The notes beneath the pieces are model-generated. The model made no database searches. It was not told the DNA's origin and saw only the letters and a program-made list of their open reading frames with translations. This document shows positions 33,512 through 41,526 of a stretch of DNA of 64,000 nucleotides, one piece after another. The stretch covers positions 62,001-126,000 of the forward strand of contig NZ_BMMX01000013.1 of assembly GCF_014646155.1 (NCBI RefSeq), read 5' to 3'. Every line of letters begins with the position of its first letter. The stretch's first letter is position 1. The stretch comes from Mangrovihabitans endophyticus (GTDB lineage Bacteria; Actinomycetota; Actinomycetes; Mycobacteriales; Micromonosporaceae). The translations under genes were made by a program, and so were the position numbers.

Positions 33512-33543
33512 GGTAACCATCTGTACCCGAGGTGATTGTTACC
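33512..33543 (-). promoter_or_regulatory. inverted repeat upstream of DUF3040 gene
   Basis: GGTAAC-C-ATC pairs with GAT-T-GTTACC around a 12-nt spacer (one mismatch in each 10-bp arm), about 40 bp upstream of the start. It could be an operator or a hairpin in the 5' leader; no regulator is suggested. Confidence 0.35.
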
Positions 33544-33606
33544 CGACGGATGGATTCACGCATACCGATTTTCGGCGCTCGTCGTGGGACATTCCGCGCA
33601 CGCCGT

Positions 33607-34845
33607 TCACGCGCGCGCCCGCGCCGCCCGGAACACCCACACGCGCATCAGCAGGAACCGCACTCCGGTCGCGACCAGGTTCGCCACCACCAGCACACAC
33701 AGCTCCAGCCAGCGCGGATGCCCGTCGGCCAGCGCGTCCAGCAGCGCCAGCGAACCGCTGGTCAACCCCAGCCCGACCGCGAAGACCGCCAGGCCCTGTG
33801 CCTGATGGCGGAAGACGCGATCGGTTCCGCGTACGCCGAAGGTCAGCCGCCGGTTGGCCGCCGTGTTGCCGATGGCAGTGACCAGCAAGGCGATCAGGTT
33901 GGCGGCCTGCGCACCGGATCCGGTCCGCAGCAGGGCGTACAGGAGGAGGTAGGCGAGCGTGCTGGCCACGCCCACCACGGCGAAACGCATCAGTTGGCGG
34001 GCCAGCCCGGCGGGCACCCCGTCGACCGGCGGCCCGGGGAGCGGGTTGCGGCCGAGCTGCTCGCGCAAGGTGGCCAGCGGCAGCCGCCCGGTGCCGAGCG
34101 CACGGGCGAGCCGGACGATCCCCTTGAGGTCGGCGACCGCCGTGGCCACGATGTCCACCCGGCTGTCCGGGTCGTCGACCCAGTCCACCGGCACCTCGTG
34201 GATGCGCAGCCCGGCCCGCTCGGCCAGCACCAGCATCTCGGTGTCGAAGAACCAGCCGGTGTCCTCAACCATGGGCAGCAGGCGCGCGGCGACGTCGGCG
34301 CGGATCGCCTTGAACCCGCATTGGGCGTCGGAGAACCGCGCCGACAGCGTGCCGCGCAGCAGCAGGTTGTAGCTGCGTGAGATGAACTCGCGTTTGGCGC
34401 CCCGGACCACCCGGGAGCCGTGCGCCAGCCGGGACCCGATGGCCAGATCGGAATGCCCGGAGATGAGCGGCGCCACCAGCGGCAGGAGCGCGCCTAGGTC
34501 GGTGGAGAGGTCGACGTCCATATAGGCCAGCACGGCCGCGTCGGAGTGCGTCCAGACGTGCTTTAAGGCACGACCGCGGCCCTTCTCGCCGAGATGGGTG
34601 AAGGTCACCTCGCCGATCGAGGCGTCCAGGTCACGGCCCACCTCGGCGGTGGTGTCGGTGCTGGCGTTGTCCGCGATGGTGATCCGGAACGGGTAGGGGA
34701 ACTCCTGCGTGAGGTACGCGTGCAGGCGGCGCACGCACGGTTCGAGATCGGTCTCCTCGTTGTAGACGGGGACCACCACGTCCAGCACCGGAGCGGAGGT
34801 CCGGGCCGGTGAGGCAGAGTGCGAGGGCAGTGTGGAGAGATTCAT
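33607..34845 (-). CDS. polyprenyl-phosphate glycosyltransferase (GT2) fused to GtrA-like domain
   Basis: 412 residues. The GT2 catalytic domain (about 20-260) has LDVVVPVYNEETDLEPCVRR, DNASTDTTAE, AVLAYMDVDLSTDL (DxD-like) and DAQCGFKAIRADVA, all typical of dolichol-phosphate mannosyltransferase-like enzymes. The C-terminal 125 residues hold four membrane helices with GtrA features (LMRFAVVGVASTLAYLLLYA; NTAANRRLTFG). It likely transfers a sugar to polyprenyl phosphate and flips it, supplying the downstream GT39-type enzyme. ATG 34845 follows GAGGACC and lies 11 nt after the neighbour's stop, so they form an operon. Confidence 0.9.
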   Translation of the reverse strand: MNLSTLPSHSASPARTSAPVLDVVVPVYNEETDLEPCVRRLHAYLTQEFPYPFRITIADNASTDTTAEVGRDLDASIGEVTFTHLGEKGRGRALKHVWTHSDAAVLAYMDVDLSTDLGALLPLVAPLISGHSDLAIGSRLAHGSRVVRGAKREFISRSYNLLLRGTLSARFSDAQCGFKAIRADVAARLLPMVEDTGWFFDTEMLVLAERAGLRIHEVPVDWVDDPDSRVDIVATAVADLKGIVRLARALGTGRLPLATLREQLGRNPLPGPPVDGVPAGLARQLMRFAVVGVASTLAYLLLYALLRTGSGAQAANLIALLVTAIGNTAANRRLTFGVRGTDRVFRHQAQGLAVFAVGLGLTSGSLALLDALADGHPRWLELCVLVVANLVATGVRFLLMRVWVFRAARARA

Positions 34846-34856
34846 GACATCGGTCC

Positions 34857-37121
34857 TCACGAAGCCGCGGTCAGGTCGTAGACCGTGGTGCCGTCGACCG
34901 TCTGCGCGGTGAAGGTGTCGGCGACCCACTGTGCGATCTCGGAGCTGGCGTTGCTGCCGCCGGAGTTGCCGCCGCCGAAGCCACGACCGCCGCCGAAGCC
35001 CCCGTCGCCGATGAAGTAGTGGATCTTCCCATCGGCGACGTACTGCTGGAACTGTGCGAGTGTGGGCGAGGGGTCGCTGCCGTTGAAGCCGCCGATCGGC
35101 ATCACCGGGTCACCGGTGGCGAGCTGATATCCGGAGGCGCTCTGCGAGCCGACCGCCGCGGCAACCCAGGTGTACTTGTCGGCGTCGGTCTCCAGCAGGG
35201 TCTTCATCTGGGCGCTGACCGTGGCGGCTTCGAGCAGGCCGCCGCCGGGACGCCCGCCGAAGTTCCCTCGCTGCCGTGTCCGCTGACCGGTCCCGTTCTG
35301 ACCGGTCCCGTTCTGGCCGGTCCCGTTTTGGCCGGTCCCGTTTTGGCCGGTCCCGTTTTGGCCGGTCCCGTTCTGGCTGGTCCCGTTCGGGCCGGTCCCG
35401 TTCGGGCCGGTCCCGTTCTGCTGCGTGCCGCCCGGGAATCCGCCGCCGGGTCCGCCACCCGGGAATCCGCCGCCACCCGGGAAGCCGCCGCCGCCGGGGA
35501 ATCCGCCGCCGTTCTGGCCGCCACCGCGGAACCCGCCGGGACCACCGCCGGGGAAACCGCGCCCGCCGCCGGGACCGCCGAAGCCGCCGGCCACCGCCGG
35601 ACCGGCCGACGGAATGGAACCGGTGTGCGGTTCCGAGGCGGTCTGCACCGCGTACGCGGCCGGCCCGGCCAGGGAGACGCCGAGCGCGGCACCCGCGGCG
35701 ACCACCGCGACGCGTGCCGACAGGCGCAGCGTGGCCAGCACGCCGAGCGCAGCGAGCAGGCCACCGATCAGCACCACCCAGCGCAGCCACGGCAGGAAGT
35801 CGGCGGAGCGGGCCAGCAGGCGGTACGACCACCAGGCGGTCACCGCGATCGCGGCGGCCAGGGTGACCGCAGCGAACACGTTGCGGCGTGCGCGCCACAG
35901 CAGCACCGCACCCATGCCGACCACCGCGCCCACCGCGGGGGCGAGAGCGACCGTGTAGTACGCGTGGAAGATGCCCTGCATGAAGCTGAACACCGCGGCG
36001 GTGCCGACCAGCCAGGTGCCCCACAGGACCAGCCCGGCGCGGAGCCGGTCGGTGCGCGCCGCACGCGCGGTCAGCACCAGCCCGGCGACGAGCAGGATCA
36101 ACGCGGCGGGCAGCAGCCACGAGATCTGGCCGCCCTGCGCGCTGTCGAACATGCGCAGCAGCCCGGTCTCGCCCCAGCGACCGCCCTGCCCGCCGCCGGG
36201 ACCGCCACCACCGCCGACGCTGCCGGTCTCATCGCCAGACAGCCGGCCCAGGCCGTTGTAGCCGAGGGTCAGTTCCAGCAGGCTGTTGTTCTGCGACCCA
36301 CCGATGTAGGGGCGCATCGACGCCGGCACCATTTCCACGATCGCCACGTACCACCCGGCCGACACGACCACGGCGAGGCCGGCGAGCAGCAGTTGAACGA
36401 TGCGCTTACCGAGCCGCGGCGGGCCGGCGATCAGGTAAGCCAGCGCGTAGGCCGGGATGACCAGCAACGCCTGCAGCATCTTGGTGAGGAAGCCGAACCC
36501 GACGAAGACGCCGGCCAGTACGAGCCACTTGGTGGAACCGTTCTCGATCGCGCGGACGGTCGCGTACGCGCCGGCGACCATGAGCAGCACGAGCAGCGCG
36601 TCCGGATTGTTGAACCGGAACATCAGCACCGCGATCGGGGTGAGCGCGGACACCGCACCGGCGAGCAGCCCGGCGGCCGGGCCGAACCAGCGCCGCACCG
36701 TGCCGAACAACAGACCCACCGTGGCCACACCCATCAGCGCCTGCGGCACCAGGATGCTCCACGAGCTGAGGCCGAAGATCCGCACCGACAGGGCCATCAC
36801 CCACAGCGAAGCGGGCGTCTTGTCCACGGTGATCGAGTTGGCCGCGTCCGACGAGCCGTAAAAGAACGCCTTCCAGCTCTGCGACCCGGCCTGCACGGCG
36901 GCGGAGTAGAACGCGTTGGCCCATCCGGAGGCGCCCAGGCCCCACAGGTAGAGGACCGCGGTCACGAGCAGCAGCGCCAGCAGCGACGGCCGCACCCAGC
37001 CGGCGTCCTCGGGTCGGCCGCGCAGCAGCGTGGACCACCGGGACCGGGGTGGTGTGGCAGGCGTGGCCTCCGTCGGCGGCGCGGGTGTCGCCATCGGCGG
37101 AACGGGCAACGTCGATGTCAT
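34857..37121 (-). CDS. GT39-like membrane mannosyl/glycosyltransferase with Gly-rich and N-G-T repeat insert
   Basis: 754 residues. About ten transmembrane helices follow an N-terminal cytosolic tail. The first outside loop carries the acidic site region (ANSITVDKTPASLWVMAL), as in ArnT/PMT-type enzymes that use polyprenyl-phosphate sugars. After the last helix an extracellular Gly/Pro/Phe-rich segment leads to nine 5-residue units (N-G-T-G-Q/P type), followed by a globular C-terminal domain of about 130 residues (SGYQLATGDPVMPIGGFNGS; IHYFIGDGGFGGGRGFGGG). It is co-transcribed with the GT2-GtrA gene, its likely sugar donor maker. The acceptor (protein, lipid or wall polymer) is unknown. Confidence 0.88.
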   Translation of the reverse strand: MTSTLPVPPMATPAPPTEATPATPPRSRWSTLLRGRPEDAGWVRPSLLALLLVTAVLYLWGLGASGWANAFYSAAVQAGSQSWKAFFYGSSDAANSITVDKTPASLWVMALSVRIFGLSSWSILVPQALMGVATVGLLFGTVRRWFGPAAGLLAGAVSALTPIAVLMFRFNNPDALLVLLMVAGAYATVRAIENGSTKWLVLAGVFVGFGFLTKMLQALLVIPAYALAYLIAGPPRLGKRIVQLLLAGLAVVVSAGWYVAIVEMVPASMRPYIGGSQNNSLLELTLGYNGLGRLSGDETGSVGGGGGPGGGQGGRWGETGLLRMFDSAQGGQISWLLPAALILLVAGLVLTARAARTDRLRAGLVLWGTWLVGTAAVFSFMQGIFHAYYTVALAPAVGAVVGMGAVLLWRARRNVFAAVTLAAAIAVTAWWSYRLLARSADFLPWLRWVVLIGGLLAALGVLATLRLSARVAVVAAGAALGVSLAGPAAYAVQTASEPHTGSIPSAGPAVAGGFGGPGGGRGFPGGGPGGFRGGGQNGGGFPGGGGFPGGGGFPGGGPGGGFPGGTQQNGTGPNGTGPNGTSQNGTGQNGTGQNGTGQNGTGQNGTGQNGTGQRTRQRGNFGGRPGGGLLEAATVSAQMKTLLETDADKYTWVAAAVGSQSASGYQLATGDPVMPIGGFNGSDPSPTLAQFQQYVADGKIHYFIGDGGFGGGRGFGGGNSGGSNASSEIAQWVADTFTAQTVDGTTVYDLTAAS
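35286..35420. repeat. nine 15-bp in-frame tandem repeats inside the GT39-like gene
   Basis: Nine units of RCYGGTCCCGTTYKG (plus strand), each encoding N-G-T-x-x on the minus strand; six are N-G-T-G-Q. Copies differ at few positions, indicating recent expansion. Neighbouring DNA also encodes Gly-Gly-Phe-Pro-Gly-Gly repeats. Confidence 0.9.
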
Positions 37122-37216
37122 CGGACAGGTCCTCCGGGTAGGCGGAAGCGTTCTCCCCGACTGTCGGCGTTTCGGCTGTCCTACCCATATGCCCTACCTG
37201 TGCGCGGGCTGTGAAC

Positions 37217-37256
37217 CCGCGAGGCGCCCGGCGACGAGCCGCCGGGCGCCTCGCGG
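37217..37256 (-). terminator. perfect 17-bp hairpin terminator downstream of DAHP synthase
   Basis: CCGCGAGGCGCCCGGCG (37217-37233) and its exact complement (37240-37256) enclose a 6-nt loop, 12 nt past the aroG stop on the minus strand and upstream of the next minus-strand gene. It should end the aroG transcript. Part of it (37218-37236) is identical to 20295-20313. Confidence 0.8.
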
Positions 37257-37267
37257 AAACCGGCAGG

Positions 37268-38332
37268 TCAGGCGGTGCGGCGCTTCGCGGACGCGGCGGC
37301 AAGCCGCTCCAGCACGGTCACCGTCGGATCCCACCCCATGCAGGCGTCGGTCACCGACTGTCCGTACGTCAGGGTGCCGCCCAAGTCCTGGCGTCCGGGC
37401 ACCAGGAAGCTCTCCAGCATCACGCCGGCGATGCCCCGCCCGCCCGCCTCCATCTGGGCCGCCACGTCCTCGGCCACCGCGGGCTGGCGCAGGTGGTCCT
37501 TGCCGCTGTTGCCGTGCGAACAATCCACCACCAGCCGCTCCGGCAACCCCGCCGCACGTAGCAGGCCGAGCGCCTCGCGCACGTCCTCGGCGCGGTAGTT
37601 CGGCCCGTCCGCGCCGCCCCGCAGCACCAGGTGACAGTCCGGGTTGCCGGAGGTGTGCAGGATCGCCGGGGTGCCGGAGAAGTCGATGCCGCCGAAGACG
37701 TGGGGGACGGCGGCGGCACGGATCGCGTCGATCGCGGTGGCGATGCTGCCGTCCGGCCGGTTCTTCATGCCGATCGGCATGGACAGGCCGGAGGAGAGCT
37801 GGCGATGCACCTGCGACTCCACCGTACGGGCGCCGATCGCGCCCCAGGCCACGGTGTCCGCGATGTATTGCGGGGTGATCGGGTCGAGGAACTCCACGCC
37901 GACCGGCAGACCGCGGCGCACCACCTCCAGCAGCAGCTTGCGCGCCACCCGCAGGCCGGTGCCGACGTCGCCGCTGCCGTCCAGGGCGGGATCGTTGATG
38001 AGGCCCTTCCAGCCGACCGTGGATCGCGGCTTCTCGAAGTACACCCGCATCACGATCAGCAGGTCGTCGGCCAGCCGGGCGGCCTGTTCCCGCAGCCGGT
38101 CGGCGTATTCGGCGGCGGCCTCCGGGTCATGCACCGAGCACGGCCCGACCACGACCAGCAGCCGTGGATCTCGGCCGGCGAGCACTTCCTCCACGTGGTG
38201 GCGGCTGTCCACCACGGCGTCGTGCAGGTCTGCGGTCAACGGCAGCTCGTGGTGCAGCAGCGCCGGGCTCATCAGCGGGACCACGGCAGTGATCCGCTGG
38301 TCGCGGACGCGTTGCACCTCGGGGATGGTCAC
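37268..38332 (-). CDS. aroG: 3-deoxy-7-phosphoheptulonate (DAHP) synthase, class I
   Basis: 354 residues, the usual length for the AroF/G/H family. It condenses phosphoenolpyruvate and erythrose 4-phosphate in the first step of aromatic amino acid synthesis. Signatures: LLVVVGPCSVHDPEAA; RVYFEKPRSTVGWKGLINDP, the PEP/E4P-binding Lys-Pro-Arg-Thr/Ser motif; GARTVESQVHRQL; IGMKNRPDGS; VVDCSHGNSGKDH; and GVMLESFLVPGRQDL with metal-ligand Glu. It stands alone with its own terminator. Upstream, a 30-codon leader peptide with Phe, Trp and Tyr codons and a hairpin form a probable attenuator. Confidence 0.95.
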   Translation of the reverse strand: MTIPEVQRVRDQRITAVVPLMSPALLHHELPLTADLHDAVVDSRHHVEEVLAGRDPRLLVVVGPCSVHDPEAAAEYADRLREQAARLADDLLIVMRVYFEKPRSTVGWKGLINDPALDGSGDVGTGLRVARKLLLEVVRRGLPVGVEFLDPITPQYIADTVAWGAIGARTVESQVHRQLSSGLSMPIGMKNRPDGSIATAIDAIRAAAVPHVFGGIDFSGTPAILHTSGNPDCHLVLRGGADGPNYRAEDVREALGLLRAAGLPERLVVDCSHGNSGKDHLRQPAVAEDVAAQMEAGGRGIAGVMLESFLVPGRQDLGGTLTYGQSVTDACMGWDPTVTVLERLAAASAKRRTA

Positions 38333-38403
38333 GATCGATCGTCCTTCCGCCGGCCGCCCGTGGGGCCGGCGCCCCGAGTCGTGAACCGGCTGCTCACATG
38401 GGA

Positions 38404-38431
38404 AAAGGCAGCGACGGATGTCGCTGCCTTT
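38404..38431 (-). terminator. intrinsic hairpin (attenuator) between aromatic leader peptide and DAHP synthase
   Basis: On the minus strand AAAGGCAGCGAC, loop ATCC and GTCGCTGCCTTT form a perfect 12-bp stem, ending in a short U stretch (four U) before CCC. It begins 22 nt after the leader stop and lies 72 nt before the aroG start. A competing pairing exists: CCGGCTCT within the leader coding sequence can pair with AGAGCCGG between the leader and this hairpin. Confidence 0.75.
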
Positions 38432-38453
38432 GCGCCGGCTCTGCGGGGGTGCC

Positions 38454-38546
38454 TCAGGTCGTGGTCATGGCCGAGGCGCCGACCGGAGCCGGCGGACTAA
38501 ATCCACCGGCGAGAGCCGGGCTGCAAAGCCAATACCAACGAAACAC
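38454..38546 (-). CDS. aromatic leader peptide of DAHP synthase (attenuation)
   Basis: 30 codons from GTG 38546, reading V(M)-F-R-W-Y-W-L-C-S-P, then Pro/Ala/Gly-rich residues to M-T-T-T and TGA at 38454. Phe, Trp, Tyr and Trp codons are clustered at positions 2, 4, 5 and 6: all three end products of the pathway whose first enzyme lies downstream. A -10 box TAGGCT ends 7-8 nt before the GTG, so transcription would begin at or next to the start codon and the leader may be leaderless. Ribosome stalling on uncharged aromatic tRNAs would decide whether the terminator at 38404-38431 forms. The function is inferred from this arrangement. Confidence 0.75.
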   Translation of the reverse strand: MFRWYWLCSPALAGGFSPPAPVGASAMTTT

Positions 38547-38553
38547 GCAGCAC

Positions 38554-38559
38554 AGCCTA
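38554..38559 (-). promoter_or_regulatory. -10 element of the DAHP synthase leader transcript
   Basis: TAGGCT on the minus strand fits the actinobacterial TANNNT consensus. Its distance to GTG 38546 (7 nt) puts the start site at the first base of the leader peptide. No convincing -35 was found. Confidence 0.5.
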
Positions 38560-38633
38560 GCCGATGCGGCGCGTCACGATGTCCGCCGGGTGGGGTATGG
38601 GCGCATGCAAGTTGCGTGTGTTGCGATGGACCG

Positions 38634-39038
38634 ATGAACGACCTGAACGCGCCGGATCTGCTGGACGGATTGATGGGGCTCGCGGTCGCGGACCGGCGGC
38701 AGGCCGTCAGCTCCGTCGTGCTCCGGGTGTGGGAATCGCCCACGGTGCTGCTCGGCGAGATCTCGCCGACCCAGGCGATCACCGCCGTCGCGGTGATCGC
38801 CGCGGGCCTGCCCGGCGCGGCCGGCCGGCCCTGGCTGGACGACCGGCTGGCCGCCGTGGCGCTGCCCGGGGTGACCAGCGAACTGGCCGGGCGGGCGCTG
38901 TGCGCGCTGGACGTGATCGTCGGCCGTGACCGGGAGTCGGTGCCGCTGGAATTGCACGTCAGCGACGGCGCGGCGGCTCAGGAGCTACTGGACGATCTGC
39001 GCGACGTGCTGATGGACGGCATCCGCCTCGGGCTGTGA
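38634..39038 (+). CDS. hypothetical protein, helical
   Basis: 134 residues, predicted soluble and helical (DLLDGLMGLAVADRRQAVSS; AITAVAVIAAGLPGAAGRPW), with an acidic C-terminus (LLDDLRDVLMDGI). I recognise no family. Coding is supported by a normal amino acid pattern and third-position GC bias. It starts at ATG 38634 in the region divergent to the DAHP synthase leader. Its last 54 bases overlap the 3' end of the convergent histidine kinase gene, which is unusual; one of the two C-termini may be variable. Confidence 0.6.
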   Translation: MNDLNAPDLLDGLMGLAVADRRQAVSSVVLRVWESPTVLLGEISPTQAITAVAVIAAGLPGAAGRPWLDDRLAAVALPGVTSELAGRALCALDVIVGRDRESVPLELHVSDGAAAQELLDDLRDVLMDGIRLGL

Positions 39039-40613
39039 CGTCGGCGGCGCCTGCCCGTCGGCCGGCGCCAGCGGCAGCCGCACGGTGAACTCGGTGCGCC
39101 CCGGTCGGCTGTCCACCCACACGGTGCCGCCGTGCGCGGCCACCACCGCGGACACGATGGACAGTCCGAGCCCGGTGCTGCCGGCCACCCGGGACCGGGA
39201 GCTGTCACCGCGGGCGAAACGTTCGAAGATGTGCGGCTGCAACGCGGGCGGAATGCCGGGCCCGGTGTCGGTGACCCGCAACAGCGCGTCCCGGCCGCTC
39301 AAGGCCACTCCGACGGTCACCGTGGTGCCTTCCGGCGTGTGCGTGCGCGCGTTGGCCAGCAGATTGGCCAGCACCTGGTGGAGCCGCAACTGATCGCCCC
39401 GAACGAGCACCGGCTCCTCCGGCAGGTCCAGTTGCCAGTCGTGTCCCGGGCCGGCCGCGTGCGCGTCGCTGACCGTGTCCACCACCAGCATCGACAGGTC
39501 CACCGGATCGTGCGCCAGCGGACGCCCGGCGTCCAGCCGCGCGAGCAACAGCAGGTCCTCCACCAGGGTGGTCATCCGTTGCGCCTCGGATTCGACCCGG
39601 CGCAGCACGTGACTCACCTCGTCCGGCACCGGGCGACGGCTGCGTCGGCTCAGCTCGGCGTAGCCACGGATCGCGGCCAACGGCGTACGCAATTCGTGGC
39701 TGGCATCGGCGACGAACTGGCGCACCTGCATCTCGCTGTTGTGCCGCGCCTCCAGCGCGTTGCCGACGTGATCGAGCATCCGGTTGAGCGCCGCGCCGAC
39801 CTGGCCGACCTCGGTGCGCGCATCGGTGTCCTCGGGCGGCACCCGCTGGGCGGCCAGATCCACCTCGCCACGGTCCAGGCGCAGCTCGGACACCCGGGTC
39901 GCGGTGCCGGCCACGCGCTCCAGCGGGCGCAGATTACGCCGGACGATCACCGCGCCGGCCCACCCGGCGACGACCAGCGCGAGCAGCACCGCCACGCCGG
40001 TGACGCTGGTGACCTTGAGCAGCGTCGCCTGCGTGTCGGCCAGCGAGAGCGCGGAGACCAGGACGACGCCGTCGCGGGCGACCGCGGTGACCCGGTAGTC
40101 GCCCAGGTCGTTGCCGAGATCGAGGTCCGTGTTGCCGGTGCCGGGTGTGACCGAACTCAGCGCCGCGGTCACGTCGGCGGGCAACTGCTGGAAGGTGTTG
40201 CGCGGCTTGAAACCGCCGCCATCGGCGTCCCGGCCGGCCCCGTCTTCGGCGTCCGGCTGGTATTGGACGATTCCGCCGCCGACCACCACCGGGTCACCCG
40301 TGGAGCTGCCGGTGAGCCAGAGATAGACCGAACCCGACTGCGCACCCGGCGGCGGTTCCTGCACGAAGATGAACGCACCGTTCGGGCCACCGTGCCCGAA
40401 CGCCCGGTTGCTCGCCTCGTCGAGCCGGGTGTCCACCTGGCTGTACAACGTGTTGTGCAGGTAGATCTCCGAGGTCGCGCCCACGATCAAGCCGAGCACC
40501 GCCAGCAGGGCGATCATCAAGGCGACCAGCCGGGCGCGCAGGGACCAGCCGGCCGGCGAACGCCAGCGGGCGGCCCGCGCGAACGGGCGGTCAGTCGGCG
40601 GGCTTGAGAACAT
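38985..40613 (-). CDS. two-component sensor histidine kinase (OmpR-partner type)
   Basis: 542 residues. Two membrane helices (about 25-48 and 205-228) frame an extracytoplasmic sensor of about 150 residues with SGSVYLWLTGSSTGDP. A HAMP domain (RRNLRPLERVAGTATRVSEL) precedes the dimerisation helix with ASHELRTPLAAIRGYAELSR (phospho-His). The catalytic domain has NLLANARTHTPEGT, DTGPGIPP and GSTGLGLSIVSAVVAAHGG. Its start overlaps the response regulator stop by 23 nt, so the pair is co-translated. It resembles the TcrY/MprB-like kinases of actinobacteria. The signal is unknown. Confidence 0.93.
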   Translation of the reverse strand: MFSSPPTDRPFARAARWRSPAGWSLRARLVALMIALLAVLGLIVGATSEIYLHNTLYSQVDTRLDEASNRAFGHGGPNGAFIFVQEPPPGAQSGSVYLWLTGSSTGDPVVVGGGIVQYQPDAEDGAGRDADGGGFKPRNTFQQLPADVTAALSSVTPGTGNTDLDLGNDLGDYRVTAVARDGVVLVSALSLADTQATLLKVTSVTGVAVLLALVVAGWAGAVIVRRNLRPLERVAGTATRVSELRLDRGEVDLAAQRVPPEDTDARTEVGQVGAALNRMLDHVGNALEARHNSEMQVRQFVADASHELRTPLAAIRGYAELSRRSRRPVPDEVSHVLRRVESEAQRMTTLVEDLLLLARLDAGRPLAHDPVDLSMLVVDTVSDAHAAGPGHDWQLDLPEEPVLVRGDQLRLHQVLANLLANARTHTPEGTTVTVGVALSGRDALLRVTDTGPGIPPALQPHIFERFARGDSSRSRVAGSTGLGLSIVSAVVAAHGGTVWVDSRPGRTEFTVRLPLAPADGQAPPTSQPEADAVHQHVAQIVQ

Positions 40614-41322
40614 ATCCCGCCCCGCGCATGGTGTGGATCATCGGGGCGCGACCCGCGTCGATCTTCTTTCGCAGGTACGAGATGTAGAGCTCCACCACGT
40701 TGGCCTGGCCGCCGAAGTCGTAGTTCCACACCCGGTCCAGGATCTGGCTCTTGCTCAGCACCCGGCGAGGGTTGCGCATGAGGTAGCGCAGCAGCTCGAA
40801 CTCGGTCGCGGTCAGGGTGACCAGATCGCCGCCGCGGCGCACCTCGTGACTGTCCTCGTCCAGCGACAGGTCACCGACCATCAACTGGGACTCGGTGCGC
40901 ATCGGGGCGCGGCCCATCCGGCGCATCAGCCCGCGCAGCCGGGCCACGACCTCCTCCAGGCTGAACGGCTTGGTGACGTAGTCGTCCCCGCCCGCGGTCA
41001 GCCCGGTGATCCGGTCCTCCACGGCGTCCTTCGCGGTGAGGAACAGCACCGGCACGTCCGGCGCCTCGCCCCGCAAACGGCGCAGCACTTCCAGCCCGTC
41101 GATGTCCGGCAGCATCATGTCCAGCACGACGGCGTCCGGCCGGAAGTCGCGTGCGGTGCGGATGGCGGTCATGCCGTCGCCGGCGCTGCGCACGTCCCAG
41201 CCCTCGTAACGCAGGGCCATGGACAGCAGCTCGGCCAGCGTCGCCTCGTCGTCCACCACGAGGACCCGGACCGGGCTGCCGTCCGGGCGCCGAAGCTCGT
41301 TGCTGGTGTCCGCGTTCGCCAT
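40591..41322 (-). CDS. OmpR/PhoB-type response regulator
   Basis: 243 residues. Receiver domain: VRVLVVDDEATLAELLSMAL, phospho-acceptor Asp68 in VVLDMMLPDIDG, then FLTAKDAV and GADDYVTKPF-like GGDDYVTKPFSLEEVVAR. Winged helix: LTATEFELLRYLMRNPRRVL, then VVELYISYLRKKID and MIHTMRGAGYVLKP. Partner of the kinase just downstream. ATG 41322 is chosen since AGGGG is 7 nt upstream; ATG 41328 would leave only one base of spacing. Confidence 0.94.
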   Translation of the reverse strand: MANADTSNELRRPDGSPVRVLVVDDEATLAELLSMALRYEGWDVRSAGDGMTAIRTARDFRPDAVVLDMMLPDIDGLEVLRRLRGEAPDVPVLFLTAKDAVEDRITGLTAGGDDYVTKPFSLEEVVARLRGLMRRMGRAPMRTESQLMVGDLSLDEDSHEVRRGGDLVTLTATEFELLRYLMRNPRRVLSKSQILDRVWNYDFGGQANVVELYISYLRKKIDAGRAPMIHTMRGAGYVLKPAD

Positions 41323-41526
41323 CGTCATGCCCCTACTGTCGGCGCTTGTGCTTTGCGCCGGCTTTCCGATTCCTGTGTAGCACCTGTGAGCCTGCCATGC
41401 ACCGCGGCCGGCGAGTCGCGTCACGGGCCGTCACGCTTTCGCGTCAAGTCGGTGGCCGTGAACACTCGCCGTCGGCCCGATGTTGTGCCAGCGTGGTTCA
41501 TGAGCACGAGCCGAGCGTGGGGGAGC

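Noticed and set aside
35286..35420. Possible CRISPR or minisatellite array
   Set aside because: The 15-bp units are in frame, without spacers, and encode the N-G-T repeats of a membrane glycosyltransferase.
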